NCBI GenBank assembly: GCA_004552445.1
Contig: SFOJ01000016.1
Coordinates: forward strand, 1 to 17,806
Direction of reading: 5' to 3'
From: Mollicutes bacterium
Lineage (GTDB): Bacteria > Bacillota_I > Bacilli_A > RF39 > UBA660
DNA length: 17,806 nt
A program made the position numbers and the translations under genes. How positions within the stretch are numbered: position 1 is the stretch's first letter; every line of letters starts with the position of its first letter. This document shows positions 1 to 7,542 of this stretch, piece by piece. A model generated the notes under the pieces. It did not search any database. It was not told the DNA's origin and saw nothing but the letters and a program-made list of their open reading frames with translations.

Positions 1-83
1 ATCATATCAACTAATTCTTTAACTTCAAGAATAGTTTTTTCTTTTAAAGCTTCAATAATATCTTTGTTTTCAATCTTTGCCAT
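1..83 (-). CDS. rplL: Ribosomal protein bL12 (L7/L12), N-terminal fragment
   Basis: This is the first 27 codons of the gene; the rest lies beyond the left edge. The visible N-terminus (MAKIENKDIIEALKEKTILE) matches the dimerisation domain of bL12, which forms the flexible ribosomal stalk that recruits translation GTPases. The ATG at 81-83 follows a strong Shine-Dalgarno sequence (AAGGAGGAAAT) lying inside the last codons of rplJ. The gene starts one base after the rplJ stop codon, as expected for the rplJ-rplL operon, so the two are probably translationally coupled. Identification rests on the N-terminal sequence and on synteny. Confidence 0.93.
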   Translation of the reverse strand, partial: MAKIENKDIIEALKEKTILEVKELVDM

Positions 84-84
84 A

Positions 85-588
85 TTAATTATTTCCTCCT
101 TCTTCTAACTTTTCAACATATAGATTTAATCCAATACTTAAATTTCTTACATGTTCCATTAAACCACCAGCAAACATTGTAAGTAATCCTTCCATACTTG
201 GAATAGTTGCATATTCAGCAATAACTTTGCTATCAGCAAATTCTGAATCAATATATCCTACTCTAACTTCAAGAGCTGGATGTTCTTTAACAAACTTACT
301 TACAACTTTAATTGGTTCAATAATAGAATCAGCAAAAAGATAAGCATTTGGTCCTTCCATGTAATCATTTAATTTAATATTCTTTTGATTTAACGCGATA
401 TTCATAAGAGTATTTTTATAAATTTTTACATCAGAATTAACTTCTCTTAAACTTCTTCTTAACTGAGCAAATTCACTAACAGTTAAACCTTGATAATTTA
501 ATAACAAGAATGTTTTAGAATTATCTAATTTTTCAACTATTTCTTTTACTACAGCTTCTTTTTGTTTAAGTATCTCCTTACTTGCCAT
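85..588 (-). CDS. rplJ: Ribosomal protein uL10
   Basis: uL10 binds 23S rRNA at the base of the stalk and carries bL12 dimers; it also represses its own operon by binding the leader. The 167-residue product has the typical length. It shows the family pattern: an N-terminal helix with EIVEKLDNSKTFLLLNYQGL, then LRRSLREVNSDVKIYKNTL, and a C-terminal helix that docks bL12. A longer frame would begin with the ATG at 601-603, but AAAGGAG at 594-600 is a Shine-Dalgarno site placed 5 nt from the ATG at 586-588, so MASKEILKQ is chosen as the start. Transcription comes from the promoter at 716-744 through the attenuated leader. Confidence 0.96.
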   Translation of the reverse strand: MASKEILKQKEAVVKEIVEKLDNSKTFLLLNYQGLTVSEFAQLRRSLREVNSDVKIYKNTLMNIALNQKNIKLNDYMEGPNAYLFADSIIEPIKVVSKFVKEHPALEVRVGYIDSEFADSKVIAEYATIPSMEGLLTMFAGGLMEHVRNLSIGLNLYVEKLEEGGNN

Positions 589-603
589 ATAGTCTCCTTT
601 CAT

Positions 604-709
604 AAATTAAAAAGTTTCCTCATGACAAGGAAACTAGTAATAATCGTCATTATTCATTGTTTCCTCGGTAAGATTTACTTCTGTACTTACTGTCTTTGGT
701 CACTTCACG
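604..709 (-). promoter_or_regulatory. L10 leader (autoregulatory 5' UTR of rplJL)
   Basis: The untranslated leader contains the features of the Firmicute L10 leader: a CCAAAGACAGTAAG block, a complementary CTTACCGAGG block, and a terminator just before rplJ. In the known mechanism the L10-L12 complex binds the leader and favours the terminator. The segment GAGGAAAC occurs twice on the transcript strand, at 659-666 and at 614-621. The first copy can pair with GTTTCCTT at 627-634 (antiterminator); the second copy pairs with the same segment (terminator). These mutually exclusive pairings give a clear switch. The motif identification is from memory, not from a covariance search. Confidence 0.85.
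608..635 (-). terminator. Attenuator hairpin in the L10 leader
   Basis: On the minus strand AGTTTCCT (628-635) pairs with AGGAAACT (613-620) around a 7-nt loop and is followed by TTTTAATTT. The structure lies immediately upstream of the rplJ ribosome-binding site, so it can stop transcription before the genes. Confidence 0.8.
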
Positions 710-715
710 AATTAG

Positions 716-744
716 ATTATACAATATTATTTTTAAATTGTAAA
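716..744 (-). promoter_or_regulatory. Sigma-A type promoter of rplJL
   Basis: Minus-strand TTTACA (739-744) and TATAAT (716-721) are separated by exactly 17 bp. This is a near-consensus housekeeping promoter, with initiation expected around 708-710 at the beginning of the L10 leader. Confidence 0.85.
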
Positions 745-776
745 CCCCTATTTTTAAGATTTTTTAACTTTTATAG

Positions 777-2555
777 TTATTTAGTATAAATAACATATGG
801 ATTACTAGCACTACCATTACCCTCACTATAACTAGCATCATAACTAAGTGTAATCATAGGCCTAACATAGGATTCTACATTTGGTGGAAGTCCATTTGTT
901 AAATAGTATCCATTAGGTGCTTGAAAGTTATTTGAATCAAATAAATTTCCAACCACTACTTCAGAAGATGTAAAATATCGCAATGGTGATATAGTATAAA
1001 AGCCTGTTGTATTAGGAGATGTGGCATCACTTTTTTTAAGCAAATGTAATTCAGAAAGACTAACTAAACCAACAGGATATTTTAACTTAGCTTTATCATT
1101 ACTAACGCTAAATCTATCTGTAATATTTTTACAATATAATTCATCATTAAGATTATAATTTTTAAATTTTATAGTTTCATATCCCTTACCATATCCAGTA
1201 ACATTATTTGTAGAATTCCAGTTACCATAATCAATAACACTTCTATCATTACAATATACACTATCTTCCAAATATATAGCAAAATCTAACATGTTTTTTT
1301 CAAACCAATCTTCTATATATGTTTTAATTATTGAATTATCTTTATTAACATTATCATTATTAATCATAGAATTTAATGCATCCTCAACACTATTTCCGTT
1401 TTTCAAAATTATATAATATATATGATAATCATCACCATCAAATCTAAGACCCGTTATATAATATATTTCACCATTTTCACAAACATCCGAGTTACTAAAA
1501 CAAGTATAATGTCTATTTGCAATAGATGAAGGAGATACATTAGAAATTTCTTTTATATCATTTTTTAAATAATAATTTCCATTTTTATATTCAAAACCAT
1601 TAGAATATTTATAAGTGTAAGTTTCTAAATTTCCACCAGATGAAATATAAGTCATCTCTTTGTAATTAGTTTTATATTTTTTTGTTTCACTTTTATTATA
1701 CATATAGCCAACATAGCCAATAGAATCATAACCATCATTAAATTTTGATTTTCCAATTGAACGAATAACAGTATCATTGTAACATTGTTTTTTACCATCA
1801 ACAACGTTTGGCTCACCATTATATAATAATCTAACACCACCCATATCAGTAGTTCTTATTATTTGCCAGCAATAATTTCCAAATAACACATTATTTTTAT
1901 TTAGTATTTTATTAACATCATCATTTGTTTCAGCTCTATAATAATATATATCTTTATCTCCAGCTATATTAAGCGAGTCCATATGAGTACCACTGTATTT
2001 TTTTACTAGACCATCATTCATTTCTTCATCTTTTAAAACATCATAAAGTGATGAATAAGAAGAACCACAAATTTTTTCATCATCATTACATTTACAATAT
2101 TCTTTTAAATCATAATCATCATCAGTCAAATATTCATAATTATTGTCTTTATCTTTTCCACAAAACAAGTATGTTTTTTCGCTACCATAAACACCAGTAT
2201 TTTCATCTAAATAATATGTAACATAGCCTTTACAATCAGAATCTTTATATTTTACATTACCTATATATTTTTCACTAGAATTTTGTAAATCTTGAAGACA
2301 TACAGTTTTTTTACCATTAACAGCATTATTATAACTTTTAGGACAAATCTTAGTTTGGTCAATTGTAGATTTACAATAATCTTCTACAAAAAGATTAGCT
2401 GCATCTTTAACTTGTGCTTCTTGTACATGCATGTTTTTAATAACACTTTCATTATAAATTTTTAGTGCAGCAGGTACAGCGATTATTGTTAATACAGCAA
2501 TTATAGCAATAACAGCTAATAACTCTATTAATGTAAAACCTTTTTTTTCTTTCAT
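777..2555 (-). CDS. Large prepilin-like surface protein (type IV pilin N-terminus)
   Basis: The protein (592 residues) starts MKEKKGFTLIELLAVIAII, a classic prepilin peptidase site (cleavage after Gly6, Glu at +5) followed by the hydrophobic helix of type IV pilins and pseudopilins. The rest is a long, Tyr/Asn/Asp-rich, Cys-containing exported region, far larger than ordinary pilins (about 150 residues). Residues about 228-247 read YCWQIIRTTDMGGVRLLYNG. The C-terminus (SYVRPMITLSYD, then SASNPYVIY) resembles the end of DUF6273-like surface domains, a comparison made by eye. A GTG at 2562-2564 opens the frame, but AGGTGA at 2561-2566 lies 5 nt from the ATG at 2553-2555, so that ATG is chosen. 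No pilus assembly genes are nearby. It lies downstream of cdaR but is separated from it by a terminator. Confidence 0.85.
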   Translation of the reverse strand: MKEKKGFTLIELLAVIAIIAVLTIIAVPAALKIYNESVIKNMHVQEAQVKDAANLFVEDYCKSTIDQTKICPKSYNNAVNGKKTVCLQDLQNSSEKYIGNVKYKDSDCKGYVTYYLDENTGVYGSEKTYLFCGKDKDNNYEYLTDDDYDLKEYCKCNDDEKICGSSYSSLYDVLKDEEMNDGLVKKYSGTHMDSLNIAGDKDIYYYRAETNDDVNKILNKNNVLFGNYCWQIIRTTDMGGVRLLYNGEPNVVDGKKQCYNDTVIRSIGKSKFNDGYDSIGYVGYMYNKSETKKYKTNYKEMTYISSGGNLETYTYKYSNGFEYKNGNYYLKNDIKEISNVSPSSIANRHYTCFSNSDVCENGEIYYITGLRFDGDDYHIYYIILKNGNSVEDALNSMINNDNVNKDNSIIKTYIEDWFEKNMLDFAIYLEDSVYCNDRSVIDYGNWNSTNNVTGYGKGYETIKFKNYNLNDELYCKNITDRFSVSNDKAKLKYPVGLVSLSELHLLKKSDATSPNTTGFYTISPLRYFTSSEVVVGNLFDSNNFQAPNGYYLTNGLPPNVESYVRPMITLSYDASYSEGNGSASNPYVIYTK

Positions 2556-2592
2556 ATTATTCACCTATAATAATTGTAACTTTATTGCAATT

Positions 2593-2620
2593 AAAAAGTA
2601 AAGATTATTCTTTACTTTTT
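2593..2620 (-). terminator. Terminator of the cdaA-cdaR operon
   Basis: AAAAAGTAAAG and CTTTACTTTTT form an 11-bp stem with a short AT-rich loop. The structure is symmetrical and could work in both directions. The cdaR stop codon (2612-2614) lies in the stem. Confidence 0.8.
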
Positions 2621-3985
2621 AGCAATTATTACTTCTATCTTAGTAGTTCTAGATGAATAAGATAATTTTAAGTCATTACCTGTTACCATTACTGGTACTT
2701 CATATGTACCTGGCTCTAAATCTGATAAGTCAACGTATGCCTTAATATCTTTAGAGTCTAATTTATTAAGTACTGATTTAACACCTTTAACTACTACATT
2801 TACTTTAGTATCTTCTGCATTTTTAGCAAGTGGCTTATATTTAGTTGTATCTAAATGTTCAAATACAATTGGTATATCTTTAAATTCTTTAGATGTCTCA
2901 CCTTCCATTTTAACTTTAATAGTTACTGCAGTATCAGACATTGATCTAACACCTGTAGGTTTAACTATTGTTTCCTGGAATGTCTTATCTTTGCTAAGTC
3001 CATTTACATCTATTTCTACTTCTATTTCACTTATATCTTTAAGAATTTCTTCTTCTCCATACAATGTTACATTAGTTACGTTTGAAGTTATTGAACTAAT
3101 AGCACTTCCACTAGCAACTTCTCCTACTGGAATGACTTTAACTGGAACAGTCTTACTTGGACTTGATATTACTACAGTAGCAGTTATTGTACCTGGAACT
3201 ATTTCAATATCTTTAATTTCTGTACCTTTTTCATCGTAAGCAATTAATTTAACATTTTCGAGTGTATATGTACCAGCACTATTAGCATTTAAAGCATTAA
3301 CATCAACTAATGCTTTAACACTAGCAACTTTTTCCAGTTTTTCTTTATATGATTTAATAATAACTTCATCTCTATCAAGTTTAATAGAACTTATTACAAG
3401 TGTACTTCCTAATTTATCTTTATTTAATATATCTGTTGTAACTGTACGAGAAGAACTAACTTTAGGATATATAACTATCGTAGCCCTTGATGGATCAACT
3501 TTATAATCTAATGATTTAATAGGATTATTGTATTTGATATTTACCTTATGTGTACCTGCAGATAAACCAGTTAAATCAAGTGTTAATTTATGATCTCCTA
3601 ATTGTTCTGCTAAATATAAATCACTCTTTCTTCCCATAAGTACAATATCAGCACTTTCAGGAATTCCTTCAACAACATATGCTTCCTCATTGTATTCAGC
3701 GACTACAGGTTGATTAGATAAAACGATTGCTTCAGTTTCGACTAAATTAATTACCTTTCTATCTACTGCAAAAAAAGCAGCAAATGCACAAATTAATGAA
3801 ACATATATTAATGTATTAGGTTTATTTAAAAATTTATCTAAATTTCCATTTCTATTACTAAGTTTATCACCAATAAAGTATACAGCTTTAGATATTGGCG
3901 TTACAAGTAAAGTATCTATTATTTTATATAGTATTTTAAATAATTTAGCGAAGAACTTACCTATTTTCTTAAGCACTTTTTTCAT
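2612..3985 (-). CDS. cdaR: CdaR-like YbbR-domain regulator of cyclic di-AMP synthase
   Basis: CdaR is a membrane-anchored extracytoplasmic protein that modulates CdaA. The 457-residue product has a basic amphipathic N-terminal stretch (residues 1-50), one membrane segment (about 57-74) and a series of beta-rich YbbR repeats with recurring TVVISS/TVTV/VKVIP patterns. The unusually long pre-membrane part (about 55 residues) is notable. GTG at 3994, ATG at 3991 and ATG at 3985 are all in frame; AAGGTG leaves 6 nt before the last, so 3985 is chosen. It overlaps the end of cdaA by 17 nt, which indicates translational coupling. In many Firmicutes glmM follows; here a terminator does. Confidence 0.88.
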   Translation of the reverse strand: MKKVLKKIGKFFAKLFKILYKIIDTLLVTPISKAVYFIGDKLSNRNGNLDKFLNKPNTLIYVSLICAFAAFFAVDRKVINLVETEAIVLSNQPVVAEYNEEAYVVEGIPESADIVLMGRKSDLYLAEQLGDHKLTLDLTGLSAGTHKVNIKYNNPIKSLDYKVDPSRATIVIYPKVSSSRTVTTDILNKDKLGSTLVISSIKLDRDEVIIKSYKEKLEKVASVKALVDVNALNANSAGTYTLENVKLIAYDEKGTEIKDIEIVPGTITATVVISSPSKTVPVKVIPVGEVASGSAISSITSNVTNVTLYGEEEILKDISEIEVEIDVNGLSKDKTFQETIVKPTGVRSMSDTAVTIKVKMEGETSKEFKDIPIVFEHLDTTKYKPLAKNAEDTKVNVVVKGVKSVLNKLDSKDIKAYVDLSDLEPGTYEVPVMVTGNDLKLSYSSRTTKIEVIIAKK

Positions 3986-4799
3986 CTTCATCACCTTCGC
4001 TTTCTATAGTATCTGCTTCATAGAATGTTTCTTTCTTTGGTTGTAATTCTTCTAATAATAACATTCTAGCATCATCTAATGATAAATTATAATGTAAGTC
4101 ACTTTGAATAGCAATTGAAATTCTACCAGTTTCTTCACTTACAATTACTGAAATACAATCTGAAATTTCACTTATTCCAAGAGCTGCTCTATGACGAGTA
4201 CCTAATCTTTTAGAAATATTTGGATTAGAACTTGTTGGGAATACACTTCCAGCACAAGTAATCTTATCTCCCTGAATAATTACTCCACCATCGTGAAGTG
4301 GATTATTTTTCCAAAATATAGATATTAATAACTCACTTGTAATATCAGCATATAACTTGGTAGCTGGTTCTATATATTGTGCTAAACTATAATCTCTTTC
4401 TATAACAATTAATGCTCCAATTTTATTTTTCTTCAAATAATCTAAAGCATTAATTATTTCATAAACCATTCTTTCTCTTTCATCTACAGTTAATGTTTTA
4501 TGTCTACCTAATAATTGACTTCTTCCAATACTTTCAAGAGCATTTCTAATTTCAGGTTGAAATATAATTATTAAAGCTAAAGGTCCCCAAGAAATTACAT
4601 ATTCAAGTATAATACCAACAGTATTTAAATTTAAGAAATCGCTTAAAAACTTTAGTAAAACTATTATTATTACTCCCTTAAATATTAATGTTAACTTAAA
4701 ATTATTTCTAGAATACTTAAGTAATTCATAAAACATAAACCACACAACAGCAATATCTAGTATCTTAACTGCTATTTTCATTATAGTTGTATATATCAT
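3969..4799 (-). CDS. cdaA: Diadenylate cyclase CdaA (DacA)
   Basis: CdaA converts two ATP to cyclic di-AMP, which controls potassium and osmolyte transport and cell-wall homeostasis. The 276-residue protein has three N-terminal membrane helices (about 10-27, 38-56, 62-80), QPEIRNALESIGR, and the DAC catalytic domain with LHDGGVII (residues 168-175) and GTRHRAALGISE (200-211). The family motif is usually DGA; here it reads DGG. Catalytic Asp170 and the RHR triad are intact. The frame opens at 4814, but GGAGGT overlaps that ATG and sits 7 nt before the ATG at 4797-4799, so the latter is the start. The C-terminus is acidic (EGDEDEKSA). Confidence 0.95.
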   Translation of the reverse strand: MIYTTIMKIAVKILDIAVVWFMFYELLKYSRNNFKLTLIFKGVIIIVLLKFLSDFLNLNTVGIILEYVISWGPLALIIIFQPEIRNALESIGRSQLLGRHKTLTVDERERMVYEIINALDYLKKNKIGALIVIERDYSLAQYIEPATKLYADITSELLISIFWKNNPLHDGGVIIQGDKITCAGSVFPTSSNPNISKRLGTRHRAALGISEISDCISVIVSEETGRISIAIQSDLHYNLSLDDARMLLLEELQPKKETFYEADTIESEGDEDEKSA

Positions 4800-4824
4800 T
4801 ATCGATACCTCCATCTATTAAAAT

Positions 4825-4853
4825 ATTATACACTATTTAATAATCTATTTCTA
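4825..4853 (-). promoter_or_regulatory. Promoter of cdaA-cdaR, with a possible second upstream start
   Basis: Minus-strand TAGAAA (4848-4853) and TATAAT (4825-4830) are 17 bp apart and lie 26 nt upstream of the cdaA start codon. A second candidate, an extended -10 of the form TGATATAAT, lies at 4891-4899 without a clear -35. The remaining intergenic DNA up to about 5050 is AT-rich; I see no gene in it. Confidence 0.6.
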
Positions 4854-5047
4854 TATTTTTAAAATATATTTACAGATAAAGTATATTAGAATTATATCAT
4901 AAATAAAAATGAGTTAAGAAAAATTTATAAAGATACAAGAAAAAAGTTTAAAAAATAAAAATATTTATACTATTAGTTTATCTCATAAAGAAACAATTAT
5001 TGAAAACCTGCCAATAGATAAATATTATATTAATAAAGTAATATATT

Positions 5048-5069
5048 TAAAAAGCAACATTAGTTGCTT
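5048..5069 (-). terminator. Terminator after the SpoVS-like gene
   Basis: AAGCAAC and GTTGCTT form a 7-bp stem around a 4-nt loop, followed on the minus strand by a T-rich run. The stop codon of the gene (5068-5070) overlaps the stem. Confidence 0.8.
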
Positions 5070-5331
5070 ATTTATTTTGTACTAATAACTTAATAGCTGT
5101 CTTCTCTTTACCATCTATAACCACATCATAGAAAGCAGGAGTACATATTAAATTCATACCAAGTGGTGCTACAAAGCCTCTTGCAATAGAAATTGCTTTT
5201 ATAGCTTGATTTACTGCTCCTGCTCCTACCGTTTGTATTTCTACTTCACTACACCCCTCTCTAAAAGAATTTGCTATACTTCCAGCAACTTTCTGAGAAA
5301 TACTTTTACTTGAAACTTTTATTATATCCAT
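5068..5331 (-). CDS. spoVS: SpoVS-like Alba-fold protein
   Basis: The 87-residue product matches SpoVS in length and along its whole sequence: MDIIKVSSKS, then VGAGAVNQAIKAISIARGF, then MNLICTPAFYDVVIDG. SpoVS is a small Alba-superfamily protein, probably nucleic-acid binding, needed at a late stage of sporulation in Bacillus; homologues also occur in bacteria not known to sporulate. A GTG at 5340 opens the frame, but GAGGTG at 5338-5343 leaves 6 nt before the ATG at 5329-5331, so MDIIKV is the start. It lies alone between two terminators. Its presence is compatible with, but does not prove, spore formation. Confidence 0.95.
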   Translation of the reverse strand: MDIIKVSSKSISQKVAGSIANSFREGCSEVEIQTVGAGAVNQAIKAISIARGFVAPLGMNLICTPAFYDVVIDGKEKTAIKLLVQNK

Positions 5332-5366
5332 TTCTTTCACCTCATTAATTTATATGAATATTAAAT

Positions 5367-5401
5367 AAAAAAATACTAAAGAATTAATCTTTAGTATTTT
5401 T
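5367..5401 (-). terminator. Terminator after the 223-aa membrane protein
   Basis: AAAAATACTAAAGA (5369-5382) pairs with TCTTTAGTATTTTT (5388-5401) around a 5-nt loop. On the minus strand the T-run follows; the stop codon (5384-5386) lies in the loop and stem. Confidence 0.85.
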
Positions 5402-6055
5402 ACTTATTTTCTTCTTTTTTATTTCTTTAAGTTTAACTTTCTTTTTTGTATCCTTAACTGGACCTAAACCAAATATAGAAGTAAGTGCATTATCTAATCT
5501 TGGATTTCTAATTAATATAGTTAATAACACCTCAAGTAAATTTGCTAAACTAAAAGCCATAAAATAATAACCAAGAATCATATTAGCTGCAGCATATTTA
5601 GTAAATAAAGGTGATACTATTAGAAAACCAATAAATATAAGTAATATAACTGTAATTGTTTTAGGATAAAAATTAACATCTTTATTTTTTAACATTTTTA
5701 CTAAATAATAACTTTTATTCAATATATTTAATAATGAATAAAGAGATACACCCAAGGACATTATTAATGCATCATTTCCAAAAAAAGCATATACGAGTAT
5801 AAAAGAAGCAACAATTACATTAATTAATCCTAAAAATAAATATTCATAATTATCAGTTCTTCTATTTAAAAAATAAGCAATCAAAGAAAAAAGTCCAAAC
5901 ATAAAAAATAATACAGGAGAATATTCAATTGGTTTTAATATTTCAACTTCTGGAAATCCTATCATTATATAACCCGTAACAAAATAAACACAATAAAGCA
6001 TTAAATCTATTCCTAAAAATGCTTTATCTAATTCTTTTATTAATACTTTTTTCAT
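5384..6055 (-). CDS. Multi-pass membrane protein of unknown function
   Basis: The 223-residue protein has about six hydrophobic segments (around 15-33, 47-65, 73-95, 97-112, 133-152 and 155-180) and a very basic, Lys-rich cytosolic tail (KKKVKLKEIKKKKISKNTKD). The six-helix layout recalls the DUF308/HdeD-like membrane proteins, but I cannot assign a family firmly. The ATG at 6053-6055 is preceded by AAGGTGAG at a good distance. It has its own promoter (6081-6109) and its own terminator, so it appears to be a single-gene unit. The lysine tail could contact nucleic acid or acidic lipids; that is a guess. Confidence 0.8.
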   Translation of the reverse strand: MKKVLIKELDKAFLGIDLMLYCVYFVTGYIMIGFPEVEILKPIEYSPVLFFMFGLFSLIAYFLNRRTDNYEYLFLGLINVIVASFILVYAFFGNDALIMSLGVSLYSLLNILNKSYYLVKMLKNKDVNFYPKTITVILLIFIGFLIVSPLFTKYAAANMILGYYFMAFSLANLLEVLLTILIRNPRLDNALTSIFGLGPVKDTKKKVKLKEIKKKKISKNTKD

Positions 6056-6080
6056 AACTCACCTTCTTATTCTAAAAATA

Positions 6081-6109
6081 ATTCTATATCATTTAACAAA
6101 ATAAGTCAA
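6081..6109 (-). promoter_or_regulatory. Promoter of the 223-aa membrane protein gene
   Basis: Minus-strand TTGACT (6104-6109) and TAGAAT (6081-6086) are 17 bp apart, directly after the terminator of the upstream transporter gene. Confidence 0.75.
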
Positions 6110-6110
6110 C

Positions 6111-6139
6111 GAAAAAAAGAATAGTTAATTACTATTCTT
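6111..6139 (-). terminator. Terminator after the AI-2E family gene
   Basis: AAGAATAGT (minus 6139-6131) and ACTATTCTT (6125-6117) form a 9-bp stem around a 5-nt loop, followed by a run of seven T. The TAG stop codon (6132-6134) lies within the stem. Confidence 0.88.
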
Positions 6140-7304
6140 CCTCTTTCTCTTCTTTATCTCTATAACCAAAGAAATTATATTTTTCATCAAAGAATACATA
6201 TATTATTTTAAGAAGAGCAACCACTGGAGTAGCAATTACCATTCCAAAAATACCAAATAAATATTCAAAAATCATTAAAGATATAATAATAGTTATAGGA
6301 CTTAAATTAAGTTTTTTACTCATCACTAATGGCTGTAAAACATTTCCATCTATTGTTTGAACTACTGCTATAAATACCAATGTTAAAATACCTATTAATG
6401 GACTTTGAGTAAATCCTATTGCTCCAGCAACTGCTGCTCCCATATAAGGTCCTATATATGGAATTAAATTAGTAATAACACATATAATTGATACAAGCAC
6501 AGGAGCATTTAAACCTATTATAGAAAAACCTATTAATGAAGTTATGAATAGTAACAATGATAACCATAAGGTACCACTAACAAATGAGAATAATGAATCA
6601 TCTAATTGTTCCATTAAATATTTAACTTCTTTTCTAGACTTCTTAGGAAATAAATTAATAAATCCTGCACTAACTTTATCAAAATCAAATAATATATAAA
6701 ATCCTAAAATTAAGCTTAATGCTATCTTACCTATTCCACTAGCTAGCGATGAAACAATTGTCATAGCCATTTCTGGTATGTTAGTTTGAACTTCTTGGGC
6801 AAATGTTTCTATTTTTGTTAAGAATGAAACTTTAACTCCATCTAAATTTTCTAAACTTAAATTAGATAACTTAATAAATACATTATCAATCCATCCTTTA
6901 ACATCTTCTACCATTTTAGGAACTGATGACACCATTTCAGATATTTGAGTACCAAGAGATGGTATAGTAAATGCAAATAAAGCATATAAAACAGCAATTA
7001 ATATCAAATATGCAATTACTACACTAAGTGTTCTTTTTATTCCTTTATCAGTAAGTTTTTTTACTAAAGGATTTAGTAACCAAGCAATAAACCATCCTAT
7101 AAATAATGGAGATATTATAGAAAATATTTTTCCAATAAAAGATAATATATGCCACTCTTTAAATATTAAACCAAGTACATATATTAATAGTATCACAAAT
7201 AATATATACATTATTTTTAAAATTTTATTACCAGTACCAACTAATTCATTAACTCTTTTAGTATTAACTTTTTTATCTTCATCTTTTTTGAATTTTTCGA
7301 TCAT
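6132..7304 (-). CDS. AI-2E family transporter
   Basis: The 390-residue protein has the size and hydrophobic layout of the AI-2E/YdiK/PerM family, membrane exporters first linked to autoinducer-2 but with varied substrates. It has paired N-terminal helices after a basic cytosolic head (MIEKFKKDEDKKV), a soluble insertion around residues 110-190, and the C-terminal signature GPYMGAAVAGAIGF, then DGNVLQPLVMSKKLNLSPITI and IFGMVIATPVVALL. The frame could open at 7361, but that point lies in the terminator of the next gene upstream; AGGAG at 7313-7317 leaves 8 nt before the ATG at 7302-7304. Its substrate cannot be told from sequence. Confidence 0.93.
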   Translation of the reverse strand: MIEKFKKDEDKKVNTKRVNELVGTGNKILKIMYILFVILLIYVLGLIFKEWHILSFIGKIFSIISPLFIGWFIAWLLNPLVKKLTDKGIKRTLSVVIAYLILIAVLYALFAFTIPSLGTQISEMVSSVPKMVEDVKGWIDNVFIKLSNLSLENLDGVKVSFLTKIETFAQEVQTNIPEMAMTIVSSLASGIGKIALSLILGFYILFDFDKVSAGFINLFPKKSRKEVKYLMEQLDDSLFSFVSGTLWLSLLLFITSLIGFSIIGLNAPVLVSIICVITNLIPYIGPYMGAAVAGAIGFTQSPLIGILTLVFIAVVQTIDGNVLQPLVMSKKLNLSPITIIISLMIFEYLFGIFGMVIATPVVALLKIIYVFFDEKYNFFGYRDKEEKEEE

Positions 7305-7349
7305 ACTTTTCACTCCTATCATTACAATAATAACATATTTTCTATTAAA

Positions 7350-7376
7350 AAAATAGTTCAATTTTAGAACTATTTT
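7350..7376 (-). terminator. Terminator after the short membrane protein gene
   Basis: AAAATAGTTC and GAACTATTTT pair over about 10 bp around a 7-nt loop, followed by a long T-run on the minus strand. The TAG stop of the short gene (7370-7372) is inside the stem. Confidence 0.85.
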
Positions 7377-7501
7377 CCTTCTGATAATGTTTTTGACATC
7401 TTTTGCATATAATTCATAATGTCTTTTTCATATTTCTTATAAACTAAACAAACACCTATACCTGAAGCAAAAGCTATCATATTTCCTAAAGTTTTAATAA
7501 T
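7370..7501 (-). CDS. Short membrane protein, probable AUU start
   Basis: A 43-residue product is predicted if translation begins at ATT (7499-7501), which stands 6 nt after a perfect AAAGGAG (7508-7514). No ATG, GTG or TTG in this frame fits that site; the GTG inside the spacer is in another frame and soon stops. The first in-frame ATG (7478-7480) would give 36 residues but has only a weak, closely spaced AGGA. The protein has one hydrophobic segment (MIAFASGIGVCLVY) followed by a charged amphipathic tail rich in Lys, Met and Glu. It lies 41 nt after recD2 with no terminator between, so the two are probably co-transcribed. I do not recognise the family. Confidence 0.65.
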   Translation of the reverse strand: MIKTLGNMIAFASGIGVCLVYKKYEKDIMNYMQKMSKTLSEGK

Positions 7502-7542
7502 ATCACGCTCCTTTGATATTATTATTTATTATTTCTAAAATT

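Noticed and set aside
2991..3239. Plus-strand frame inside cdaR
   Set aside because: Antisense shadow of a well-conserved gene, with Ser/Ile/Thr-rich composition typical of such shadows.
4915..5083. Plus-strand open stretch encoding TISLSHKETIIENLPIDKYY, resembling a fragment of a Cna-B-like domain
   Set aside because: It has no start codon or ribosome-binding site and reads antisense through the terminator and end of the SpoVS-like gene; it is too short to support a gene.
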